A stretch of DNA of 12,557 nt from an uncultured Lachnospiraceae bacterium (GTDB lineage: Bacteria; Bacillota; Clostridia; Lachnospirales; Lachnospiraceae): NCBI GenBank assembly GCA_947174615.1, contig CAMWJQ010000063.1, forward strand, positions 1 to 12,557. The letters are read 5' to 3'. The stretch's first letter is position 1, and each line of letters starts with the position of its first letter. The translations under genes and the position numbers were made by a program. Shown here piece after piece: positions 1 through 8,900 of the stretch. The notes under the pieces were generated by a model, which saw only the letters and a list, made by a program, of their open reading frames with translations, was not told where the DNA came from and made no database searches.

Positions 1-2
1 GT

Positions 3-1700
3 TTTCGGCTGTTTATTGTAGACAGCAAAGAAATGCATCTGCAGCTGGACTTTCGCTGTCTTTTTTTATCCGCAGTGTTTTTTGTGCTTGTGGTTGCCTT
101 TTCCTGCATCACTGCATACCGCTATCTGCAGCGGACGAATATTATTGATATCGTACATGAGGAACACAAGAATGAGCCTGTCAGAGAACTTGGCAGATGG
201 TGCGGACCTGTTGGTATTGTATGGATCTTTGTCGGCGCTGTCTGCGGCTATGAGGCGCCTGCCGTCTATATGAAGCTGTTCAACGCCTATCCGACAGAGC
301 TGCTGAGTATTTTTTATGCACCTGTTTTTGTGGGGCTGTACATGGTCATGCTGCACTCCGTCGTACACGGCTGGAAGAGAAACAGAAAACACCCTTACAA
401 AAATATCATCTCCAGAAGCATGATGAAATTTCAGGGGAAGCAGACGGTCAATAACCTGCTTGTCAGCACGGTGCTGATTGCCGGGAGTGCTTTTGCCATC
501 TTTTACATTCCCATGATAGGGGTGGGGCAAATGCTCGATGTCCATGCGCGTCCGTTTGACTACTGCTATCACTACCGCATGGATCAGCGTGTTTTGCAGC
601 AAGAGGAGATTGCAAAGCTGGCATCCGGGCATGGGCTTTCCATCAAGGAGTTCAGAGACTCCCCTTACCTGATTCTCGGTATCGATGCCATTGTGCGCAA
701 GGAGGAGGGCAGGCGCTTCCACACGGAACATGTCGATTTGGCAACAAGCGTCAAAGTATTCTCCGAATCCGGATTTTATGCGCTGACTGGGGAACGAATC
801 CCTGTCAATTCCGGCGAATACCGCATTGTCTCGACCTCAAGTGAATCCGACATTTATCACTACACAAACACGGGCACCTTTCTGACCAACATGGTGACGC
901 GGGAGACGATTCCTGTCAAATTTGCCGGGTACGCACACTATGATTTTCTTGCCGGACCGCCGGGTTACTATTTGATTAGCGATGCCGATTACGAGACGAT
1001 TGCGCGCGGACTGACACCGGACTGGCAGGGTACAATGGTCTTTTTCAACATTGACGGCAAGGACAGCTACGCCTTTGCGGAAGACTTTTTCCACACGCTG
1101 GTTTCGTGCTTTGGACCGGAATGTGAATACGGATATTTTTATGATCGCGTGGAAAAAATCGCAGCGGAAGAAGCGGGCGAGATTTACTGGGGCGACACCT
1201 CCCGCTTGTCACAACTGAGTTTTGACAACCCTGATGCGAGTGATTTCCGTATTTACTGGACCTACATGCCCAAAATTCGAATCTTAGACCGTAACGACTT
1301 CCTGCGGAGTTTTGCCGTGTATCTCATGATGTTTTTATTTATCTCGATCATCTGTACACTCGCCGCACTGATTATCAGCTATACCCGCTGCATGACCATC
1401 GCGCTGAACAATCGTTATGTATTTGACGATCTGCGCCGGCTGGGCGCCCCGCCTGCCTTTCTGCTGCGCGAGGTGAAAAGCCAGGCGGGCACCGTGTTTC
1501 GGACGCCTTCTATCGTTGGTATGACAGCGATGTATCTATTGTATGGGATGCTGATGTTCGGAAATGACGGGCAGCTTGTGCCGGGTGAGCTTGCGGGACT
1601 TGGCGTCTGTCTTATCATTTTGTTTGCGATGGCTGGCATTTTCTATGCGGTTTACCGGGTTACGGTGCGGAAGATGTGCGGAGAGTTAGGGATATCATAG
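3..1700 (+). CDS. FtsX-family (BceB-like) ABC transporter permease, 5' end cut off by the window
   Basis: This is the membrane subunit of an ABC transporter of the FtsX/BceB type; in that family an ATPase is usually encoded next to the permease, and here it would lie outside the window. The frame is open from the first codon at position 3 with no stop, so the first Met at 33 is probably internal. Counting from that Met, hydrophobic segments lie at about 10-28, 56-75, 90-110, 140-164, 426-450, 494-510 and 521-543. A soluble stretch of about 260 residues (165-425) separates the fourth from the fifth, which matches the large extracytoplasmic domain before the last three helices of BceB-like peptide-sensing or antibiotic-resistance permeases. 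The charged segment around 461-484, with a DDLRRLGAPP core, resembles the cytoplasmic coupling loop of FtsX domains. The gene ends with TAG at 1698-1700. The substrate cannot be told; export or sensing of antimicrobial peptides is a family-based guess. No clear terminator follows. Confidence 0.82.
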   Translation, partial: FRLFIVDSKEMHLQLDFRCLFLSAVFFVLVVAFSCITAYRYLQRTNIIDIVHEEHKNEPVRELGRWCGPVGIVWIFVGAVCGYEAPAVYMKLFNAYPTELLSIFYAPVFVGLYMVMLHSVVHGWKRNRKHPYKNIISRSMMKFQGKQTVNNLLVSTVLIAGSAFAIFYIPMIGVGQMLDVHARPFDYCYHYRMDQRVLQQEEIAKLASGHGLSIKEFRDSPYLILGIDAIVRKEEGRRFHTEHVDLATSVKVFSESGFYALTGERIPVNSGEYRIVSTSSESDIYHYTNTGTFLTNMVTRETIPVKFAGYAHYDFLAGPPGYYLISDADYETIARGLTPDWQGTMVFFNIDGKDSYAFAEDFFHTLVSCFGPECEYGYFYDRVEKIAAEEAGEIYWGDTSRLSQLSFDNPDASDFRIYWTYMPKIRILDRNDFLRSFAVYLMMFLFISIICTLAALIISYTRCMTIALNNRYVFDDLRRLGAPPAFLLREVKSQAGTVFRTPSIVGMTAMYLLYGMLMFGNDGQLVPGELAGLGVCLIILFAMAGIFYAVYRVTVRKMCGELGIS

Positions 1701-1806
1701 TATTGGAATACTGCTTTTTGTCAGATATGCGTCATCATTTGTGGGCGTTTTAAGACGAAAAACCGTTCCTTATGGATTTCGGTGAATCTGTGGCGGATAC
1801 TTTTGA

Positions 1807-1835
1807 TTGTTTCTGTCCTGTTCTTGTGATAAAAT
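1807..1835 (+). promoter_or_regulatory. Candidate extended -10 promoter
   Basis: TTGTTT at 1807-1812 is followed by 17 bases and TAAAAT at 1830-1835, which matches five of six positions of the sigma-A -10 consensus. A TG at 1827-1828 sits one base upstream of the -10, the extended -10 arrangement. Transcription would start near 1841-1843, at the foot of the 12-bp stem-loop, giving a leader of about 220 nt before the gene at 2060. The -35 match is weak (three of six). Confidence 0.45.
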
Positions 1836-1840
1836 GATTT

Positions 1841-1874
1841 ATACTGGCGGTCGAAAAGACTGACCGCTCAGTAT
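1841..1874 (+). repeat. Stem-loop, 12-bp stem with one bulge
   Basis: The arms ATACTGGCGGTC (1841-1852) and GACCGCTCAGTAT (1862-1874) are complementary except for a single bulged T at 1868, enclosing a nine-base loop. No T-run follows, so it is not a standard intrinsic terminator. It begins almost exactly where the promoter at 1807-1835 would start transcription, so it would be the 5' end of the leader RNA and might stabilise it. If a protein binds it as DNA it could be an operator instead. Confidence 0.55.
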
Positions 1875-1887
1875 CAAGTTATGCACA

Positions 1888-1926
1888 CAGCCGCATAAGG
1901 AAATATGCCGCTTCGCGGCTGCGGCT
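1888..1926 (+). repeat. GC-rich hairpin region with two alternative pairings
   Basis: CAGCCGC at 1888-1894 is a perfect complement of GCGGCTG at 1915-1921, with 20 bases between them. The intervening GCCGC (1907-1911) can instead pair with the same GCGGC (1915-1919) through a three-base loop, while a second GCGGCT copy at 1921-1926 can take the outer arm. Two mutually exclusive folds are therefore possible. Whether the RNA uses them is unknown, and GC-rich sequence gives such matches readily. Confidence 0.35.
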
Positions 1927-1961
1927 GGCGCGATGGGGCTGGCGGAAAATGCAGTGTATCC

Positions 1962-2004
1962 ACAATATATCGTTGTCCGAATAAATAGTTCAAACAATAT
2001 ATTG
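1962..2004 (+). promoter_or_regulatory. ACAATATAT direct repeat with possible promoter and operator
   Basis: The nonamer ACAATATAT occurs at 1962-1970 and again at 1994-2002, exactly 32 bp (about three helical turns) apart. The second copy extends to CAATATATTG (1995-2004), a perfect palindrome. TTGTCC at 1973-1978 followed after 19 bases by TATATT (1998-2003) could be a weak promoter for the gene at 2060, in which case the palindrome covers its -10. The helical phasing suggests a repressor site, but no regulator gene is in the window and AT-rich DNA produces such motifs by chance. Confidence 0.3.
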
Positions 2005-2059
2005 GGTATATCGCATCATTTTCCGACAGCCCTATAAAATAGAAGAAAGGGGACGCTCT

Positions 2060-2872
2060 ATGGCAAACGAAATAATCCTCCATCCATCAAATAAAACAAA
2101 CGAAATCGACTGGATTGCACTTCACACGAAGGGCAAAATTCAGCGCGAGGCAGGGCATCGTGGTTTTCAGGACATGGAGCTGCGGGCAGACGGCAAGTCT
2201 TTTCTGCGAGTCACAATGGAACTGGCAGAGCTGGAATTACAGTATTGTATCGCGGCTTTTCCTCATGTCGGCGGTCTGCTTCTCACGCCCGCAAAGCCGA
2301 TCAAATCGGGTCATACCGCTTGTCGGGCATTGGGGGCGTCTGTCCGCAAAGACTTTGTATCTCTGAAGGCATATCTGCCCCCTCGCGATGATGGCGTCAA
2401 GGAGGACTTAATCAGTCCGCCCCTGTCTGCCAAAGACGCGCTGGCAATCTTAAAGGACTGGCTTGTATATCTACAGGCGCCGGAAACGACAGGGTGGCGC
2501 CTCACACGGGATACGGATCTCATCTTTCCCGGAAAGGCGATGATTCCCAGAGAACAGAAGCTGGTGCTGGTCGGCAGTGAGACGCAGCGCTTTCTTTCAT
2601 TTTCAAGACAAGATGTGATGACAGCTGCCAGTGACTTGATTCATGGGCAGCTGCAATCGGTCGAGGTCACGTTTATGAAACATGCTTTGTGGATTCGCGG
2701 TACAGCGCCTGCGGCGTCAGGAGAGCGCTTCGTCGTGGAAGCCGCCCATCCTGATTATCCAAATGCAGTATATACCGCAGAAATGCCGCCTGAGGAAGCC
2801 TTTATGTGGCTGACGGAGTATCCCTGCGGAGGGTTTCTCCCTGAGTGGGAAACTGTCCGACAGGAAACGTGA
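2060..2872 (+). CDS. Uncharacterised 270-residue protein, probably cytosolic
   Basis: I do not recognise a family. The ATG at 2060 is supported by AAAGGGGA at 2046-2053, six bases upstream, and codon use looks normal throughout. There is no signal peptide, membrane segment or Cys/His cluster. The protein alternates predicted beta-strand stretches with short helices. Two parts look alike: residues 119-148 (a Pro-rich start, an Ala/Leu helix with KDWLVYL, then TTGWRL) and residues 241-263 (MPPEEAFMWLTEY, then GGFLPEW), each preceded by a beta-rich segment. This hints at an internal duplication of about 120 residues, but the match is weak. Its leader carries two candidate promoters, so it is probably transcribed alone. 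It ends one base before the terminator stem and faces the amylopullulanase gene convergently, which argues against a shared role. Confidence 0.72.
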   Translation: MANEIILHPSNKTNEIDWIALHTKGKIQREAGHRGFQDMELRADGKSFLRVTMELAELELQYCIAAFPHVGGLLLTPAKPIKSGHTACRALGASVRKDFVSLKAYLPPRDDGVKEDLISPPLSAKDALAILKDWLVYLQAPETTGWRLTRDTDLIFPGKAMIPREQKLVLVGSETQRFLSFSRQDVMTAASDLIHGQLQSVEVTFMKHALWIRGTAPAASGERFVVEAAHPDYPNAVYTAEMPPEEAFMWLTEYPCGGFLPEWETVRQET

Positions 2873-2904
2873 AAAGGCAGAGGAGTTTTCTTTCCTCTGC
2901 CTTT
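2873..2904. terminator. Bidirectional intrinsic terminator between convergent genes
   Basis: AAAGGCAGAGGA (2873-2884) and TCCTCTGCCTTT (2893-2904) form a perfect 12-bp stem with an eight-base loop. The stem begins directly after the stop codon of the plus-strand gene and 48 bases beyond the stop of the minus-strand amylopullulanase gene. A run of A bases before the stem gives a U-run on the minus-strand transcript, and the 3' arm ends in TTT on the plus-strand transcript, so it can serve both genes. The U-runs are short on each side. Confidence 0.85.
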
Positions 2905-2951
2905 CATTCACTGCTTATAGTACATAGAAGATCCTATACCGTGTTATGAAT

Positions 2952-5900
2952 TTATTTCAGCGGACACGCTGTAATCTTAAAGTTTACTGTCTTTGTTCCG
3001 CCATATGGGTATAGTCCGCGTATGGTGACTTTTGCAGTGCCCTTCTTGATATTCTTCGAATATCCTACGATTTCAAAATCCTTCTCCTGCAGCTCGGTTA
3101 AAGCGCCGTTGATTTTCAGCTTGACATGAATCTGGTCTTTTCTCAGCGTCACTTCACTGCCTGTGTACTGCTGCGGGTCTACCTGTACAGCCGCTTTGGC
3201 AATGCTCATATTATCTTCGATAATATAGAATGTCGCTGAGACTGTTCCTTTATAGTTGCCTTTGCCCGTTGCCGTAACTTTAATCGCAGTGCCTACCTCT
3301 GGCTCTGTGCTTGAGATTACATTTCCATCTTTGTCTGTATATGCCGTTGCTGCATTAATTTCAAAATCGGTCTTGTTTTTCAGTGTCTTTCCATCGAAGT
3401 CTGTAATCACCGGAATCACCTTATTGAACTTCTTCGCGTTCTTTTTCAGAACATCGGCGGCGGTTGTTGTATCTTCTAAGACCGCAAGGTCTTGCGCTGC
3501 AATTGTAAACGGAATATTTTTGATCGTTCCTTTATAGTTGCCTTTGCCCTTGATTGTCACAGTGCCTTCGCCGACTTTCTTGTTGTTCTTGTAGGAGAGC
3601 GTGTAGTCTGTTCCCTGCTGTAATTTGATCACTGCGCCATCGTTGATTGTAAAACTTGCCCCTACTTGTTCATCTGTCAGCTTGCTGCCGCCTTTTGCGT
3701 ATGGTATGCTGCCATTGATGTTGTATTCAAACTTCTTGTCCGAAGCGGTAATATCATACGCTGTGATCTTGAAGGTCTTTTTCACGGTTCCAGTATAGCC
3801 GTTTTTACCGGTTATAAGAACGGCTGCGGTACCGACATTGGTATTGTTCTGGTAAACTGCCTCATAATTCTGCTTATCAATGCCGTCGATCTCCGGCGTC
3901 TGCGCCTTTCCTGTATACACCAGACCAGTCTTAGGTACATCCTTTAGCGAGATTTGGTTTGCCTTTAACGGCGTACCTGTAATCTTAAAGGAAGTTGTCT
4001 TTTCGCCGAAGTAGGTTGTACCATTTCCTCGAATGGTGATGGTTGCTGTCTCGCCTGCCTCGGTATGCTCGTCGTCGTAGAGAACCGTATAATCTGTATC
4101 CTTTATCAGTGTGGCTTTGCCATATTTCACAGTAATCTGTGGCTGCAATACTTTGCCGGTGTAAACCATATCTGCTTTTGCAATTTTACCGATGCTTGCC
4201 TTGCTCATTAAGTATGCGCTATCCTTATCGACAAGCGTCATCTTAATCATTTTGCTGCCTGTGAAATTCACTGATACGGCGTCAACAGTCACGTCATATT
4301 CCATCGAAGGATTTCCGGGCGTTTTTCCACCGTTTGGATCCTTATATGCTACCGTATAGTCTTTTCCCGCCTTCAATGCCTTGCCGTTGAACTTCACAAC
4401 GGGCTTGAGCGCTGCCTGTTTTGTGTTGTTTGATGCCACTGCTGCGTACAGGTCTTCTATCTCAAGTGTCGCAAGATCAATTGGATCAATGATAAATTCT
4501 TCCGTAATGGACTCAGCATAATTCCCTTTTCCTTTGATTGTGACAGTCGCTGTACCTGCATTGGTGTTGTTCTTGTAGGATACCGTATAATCTGTCTTCT
4601 CCTTGAGTTTGGTTTTGCCATCATATACGAATATTTCAGGCTTAAATGCTTTTCCGGCGTATGCGATATGATATTTGCCTTCGCTGTTTTCCGGTGCTGT
4701 TAACCCTGAATCCGGCGCCCATGCTGTCCAGAGCCCTTGTTTTACTTTTATCAGTTCATTCACAGCATTCTGTAAATCGTCTGCTGCCCTCTGAATTTCA
4801 TCCAATGCTGCATTGGGATTTTCTGCTGCTTTCTTAGCTGCTTGAAGAGCATCTTCAAATACGGTCCAGCTTTCAGTAGTATAATCATCCTTTGTGTACT
4901 TCTCGCATGATGCGATCAATTCTTTGAGGGCTTTTATTTCTTCCTCTATGCTGACAAGATTATGATGTGCCTTGTCTAATCTGTCTCTTGCCTCATCAAC
5001 CTCTGTCTGTGATGCATCTGCTTTATCTCGAACTGCTTTTGCTTCCTCGAGTGCAGATGTAAACGCATTCCAGCTCTCGGCTGTGTAACTGCCCTGTCCT
5101 TTATTGAAGATCTCGTCGCAGACAGCAATAAGCGCATTTAGCTTTTGTTTGTCTATAGTGCCTTCTGGTACCTTTAGCGCGGTATAAGCGTCTCTTAGGT
5201 CTTGTTCTGCCTTATTGATTTCATCCTGTGTTGCATTGGGTTTATCTGCGATTTCTTTTGCTGCCTTTAGCGCCTCCTGTAACGCATTCCAGCTTTCGTC
5301 TGTGTAATCGCCTTTTTCCAGCTTGCTGTATTCTGCGATCAATGCGTCTAAGTTTTCTGTATTCTTTGTGCTGGTAAGATTCTTATAAGCAGTCTCTAAG
5401 TCGCTGTGAGCCTGATCAATTTCTTCCTGTGTTGCTTCTGCATTTTCGATCAGCGCTTCAGCTTTTGCCAATTCCTCTGAAAATGCATTCCAGCTTTCGT
5501 CTGTGTAGCTTCCCTGTCCCGCATTGAATATCTCTTTATAAGTTGCTGCTAACGCTTTTAACGTCTCTTTGTCTACAGTGCCCTCTGGTACTTTCAATGC
5601 ATCGTGCGCTGCCTGTAAATTGCTCTTTGCAAGACTAAGTTCCTCTGCGGTTACACCTGTTTTTCCAGCAGCATCCCTTGCTTCCTGCAAAGCTGTCTGA
5701 AATGCTGTCCAGGTTTCCTCTGTACGATTTCCTTGTTCTTCTTTCTCGAATTGAGCAATCAATGCATTCAACTCTTTCAGAAGTTGCTCGATCTTCTGCT
5801 GTTCAATCTTATCATATACAGACTCATTATCCTTTGTTTCGCCTTTTACAAGAACCAGTGCAGAGATTGGAGCCACTGTTACCTTGCCATCTGTCACAGA

Positions 5901-8900
5901 CGCCAATGTTTCAATTCCAGCTTTTTGATCGTTAATACAGATATTCCATGTGCCTTCTGTAACGCCATAATTGTACAGGTCAACATCTTTTGCCTCTGTA
6001 TTGGCATTAAAGATTACCACGATTCCGTCAGAAACTTCAGCTGCTATGTCTTTTCCATTGATCACAAACATTACCAACTCGTTTGAAACCCAATTATATT
6101 TTACATTGGCTTTTATTTCCGCTGCTGTTGTCAGACGAAGCGCTGCATGGTTTTTGCGGAATGCAATCAGTCCTTTGTAGTAATCCCTTACATTCCGGTA
6201 TGCCTCTTTGTCGAGATTGCTCCACTTGATGCTGTTTACAAGGTCAGATGAATTGTAGCTGTTCTCAACAGGTTCTCCATTCTTATCCAGTTTCTCTCGC
6301 AGTAATTCTTCTGCCGCATGGATTAAAGGAATTCCTTCCGCTGTCATATAAATTGCAGCTGCAAGATTGTTCATCTTTGTTCTTTCTTCAAATGATGCAT
6401 CCTTTCTCGATACAGATAATTTATCCATCAGTGAATAATTGTCATGACAAGATGCATAGTTCACTGTCTGAGTCGGGCTCTTGCACCAGTCTGTCGTCGC
6501 TGTAAAACATTTTGCAAGAAGCTCTTCCTGTCCTGTTTTACCGGAGACAAATCCTGTGGATTCGTGACTAAATGTATCACCCTTTAACAAATTACGGATA
6601 GTGTCACTAAAGTAAGCAAATTGTGGTGTTTCTGCGGAATTTGCCTGTGTTGCCATTGTATAGCCGTCTTTGCTGACCGCAGTGTTCATTGTCCAGCCTT
6701 CTCCATAAAATACTGCATCTGGATGCTTTTCATGAACAGTATTTACGACTTCATTAATGGTATCTGTATCCAATAAACCTACCAAGTCAAAACGGAATCC
6801 GTCAATATGATATTCGTCTGCCCAGTAGTTTACAGAATCTACAATGTATTTCTTTACCATAGAACGTTCAGAAGCGGTATCATTTCCGCAGCCAGAGCCG
6901 CTCGAGTATGTGCCGTCTGCATTCGTTCTTGAGAAATACTTCGGTACTAACTGGTTAAAGCAGAATTTATCTGCATCATACACATGATTGTATACCACGT
7001 CCATAATCACGTTGATATTATTGTCATGCAGCGTTTTAATCATCTGCTTCATTTCCTTTACACGAACATCACCGTTATATGGATCTGTCGAGTAGGAGCC
7101 TTCTGGCACATTGTAATTCTTTGGATCATATCCCCAGTTATACTGCGGCTCATCCAGCTTTGTCTCATCAACTGTTGCATAATCATAAGAAGGCAGTAAA
7201 TGGATATGTGTCACGCCTAAATCCGTTAAATAATCCAAACCAGTTGTCTGTCCTGTTTCATTTGTCGTACCCTTTTCTGTCAATCCTAAGAACTTTCCTT
7301 TGTTCTTGTCTGATATTCCTGAAGAAGCATCAATTGAGAAATCTCTGACATGAAGCTCATAAATCACGGAATCCGTGTAGCTCATTCCCGCATTTGGTCC
7401 GCGGTCTTCTGCCCATCCTGCCGGATTGGTAGCATCCATATTAATAACCATCGCGCGGTTTCCGTTTACACCAGTCGTCTTTGCATAGGGATCACACGCC
7501 TCAGTGGTGCTTCCATCCACAGTGACACGATAGGTATAATATGTACCGTTCAGGTCTCCTTCTTTTTCTGCTGCCCAAACGCCCTTCTCACCTTTTGTCA
7601 TTTCGAGCGTTTCGATCAGATCATCCGTTCCCTCTGTGCCGGATTTATACAGGTTCACCTGTACTTTATCCGCTGTCGGCGCCCATACTTTAAAGGTGGT
7701 CTTTTCTTTTGACCATACTGCACCGAGATCATTACCGTCATATGTATATTCTGTCTCGAACTTATCTGAGGAATACACGCTTGGCATTGTTACCTTGTAT
7801 TCATATTCATCAAAAAACAGTGAATAATTTTTTGAAATCTCTTCCAGTCCTGACAAGTCGGCGCCAATGCTCACTTCATACTCATTTTTGTCTTTGTTCG
7901 CAAGTTTTACCCCTGTAATCGGTATCTCGGTTCCGTCGGAGCGCTTTAATATAAATATATTATCGAGTTCTCTTGTTATGGGTGTGCCAGTTACCACTTT
8001 GATTGTATTTTTCTGACTGCTATAGGCAACAGATAACAGCTTCACACCGATCAGCACATCATCTCCTAACACTCTTTTTCCAGGGAACTCTTTGGATTCT
8101 ACATAGTAATCCACCGTACCGGAAAGTACCTCTGAAAGATCAATATAGCAATCATTGGCAACATCCTTCTCTGCCCACTCATTACCCGGCACGCTCTTAC
8201 GGATAATATAGTTCATGACACTGGTTGCACGTCCCGGCAGTATTATTTCCGCTACTTTTCCGCCGTTTTCATCATCAGAAGTAAAATCAACCACTGCGCT
8301 TGAGCTTGCATCCCATGTCCAGATATTCCAATTCTCATAATTGCCGTCTGGTCTATGATAATGCAGTCTTACGGTGATCTCGTTCTTATCCTCTACAACC
8401 TTCAGCTCAAATTCTACTGTATCGGAGCCTGCTGTCGCTTTGAGCTTAATACGATTTCCATCAAAGGACTCTGCCACGGTGATTTTCCTATTTGCAGCAT
8501 CCAGTGTCACACCCTCTATGGATTCCATCTCGTATGTAACATCAACCAGCGTTTCTTCACCGCTCTCTGACATTTTCACAAGCTGCTTAGGAAGTGTCGT
8601 TGTCTTTCCTTTTGCAATGGTCGTAAGATCTGGCGCCATCAGCCCTGCTGTATAAGAGTCTGCTGCCAGCACAACTGTACCGCCGTCTTTTGCTGCCGGA
8701 ATTGTTACTGTAACTGTACCGTCTTCTGCAACTGTGTACACCTGGTCACTATATAAATCTCTATATCCGTTAATGCCTTTATTGTTTACAGATATTGTTA
8801 CAGTTTTTTCAGTGTTTGTATCAATATTCATTCCGACATAGAGTGTCGTGTTATTATAACTTCTGGAAACAACATCATATTTTTCCTGATTTGATGAAGC

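Larger units (their letters stand above)
1701..2059. other. Intergenic region with candidate promoters and stem-loops
   Basis: This stretch of 359 bases lies between the permease and the 270-residue gene. The first 100 bases hold no convincing hairpin or T-run, so the permease has no obvious terminator here. The rest holds a candidate promoter at 1807-1835, a long stem-loop at 1841-1874, a GC-rich hairpin region at 1888-1926 and an AT-rich repeat region at 1962-2004. A 69-codon frame on the minus strand (1874-2083) overlaps these elements and the downstream start and shows no sign of being a gene. No tRNA or known riboswitch was recognised. Confidence 0.6.

Noticed and set aside
66..731. A 221-codon open frame on the minus strand
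   Set aside because: It lies opposite the permease, whose membrane topology and FtsX features are clear; the translation is low in recognisable features and has no good ribosome binding site. It is a shadow frame.
1740..1775. Possible terminator after the permease (GTTTT...AAAAAC)
   Set aside because: Only about five A-T pairs can form and no T-run follows, so it is too weak to call.
1874..2083. A 69-codon minus-strand frame in the intergenic region
   Set aside because: It overlaps the stem-loops and the start of the next gene, has no ribosome binding site I can see, and its translation shows no domain.
2952..3000. A C-terminal sorting signal (LPXTG plus hydrophobic tail) expected for a wall-bound amylase
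   Set aside because: The last residues are part of the Ig-like unit and end in TACPLK; no LPXTG-like motif or hydrophobic segment is present.
4737..5819. Regularly spaced DNA repeats that could suggest a CRISPR array
   Set aside because: The period is about 200-220 bases, the copies are diverged and they stay in one open reading frame encoding FIVAR units. This is a protein repeat.
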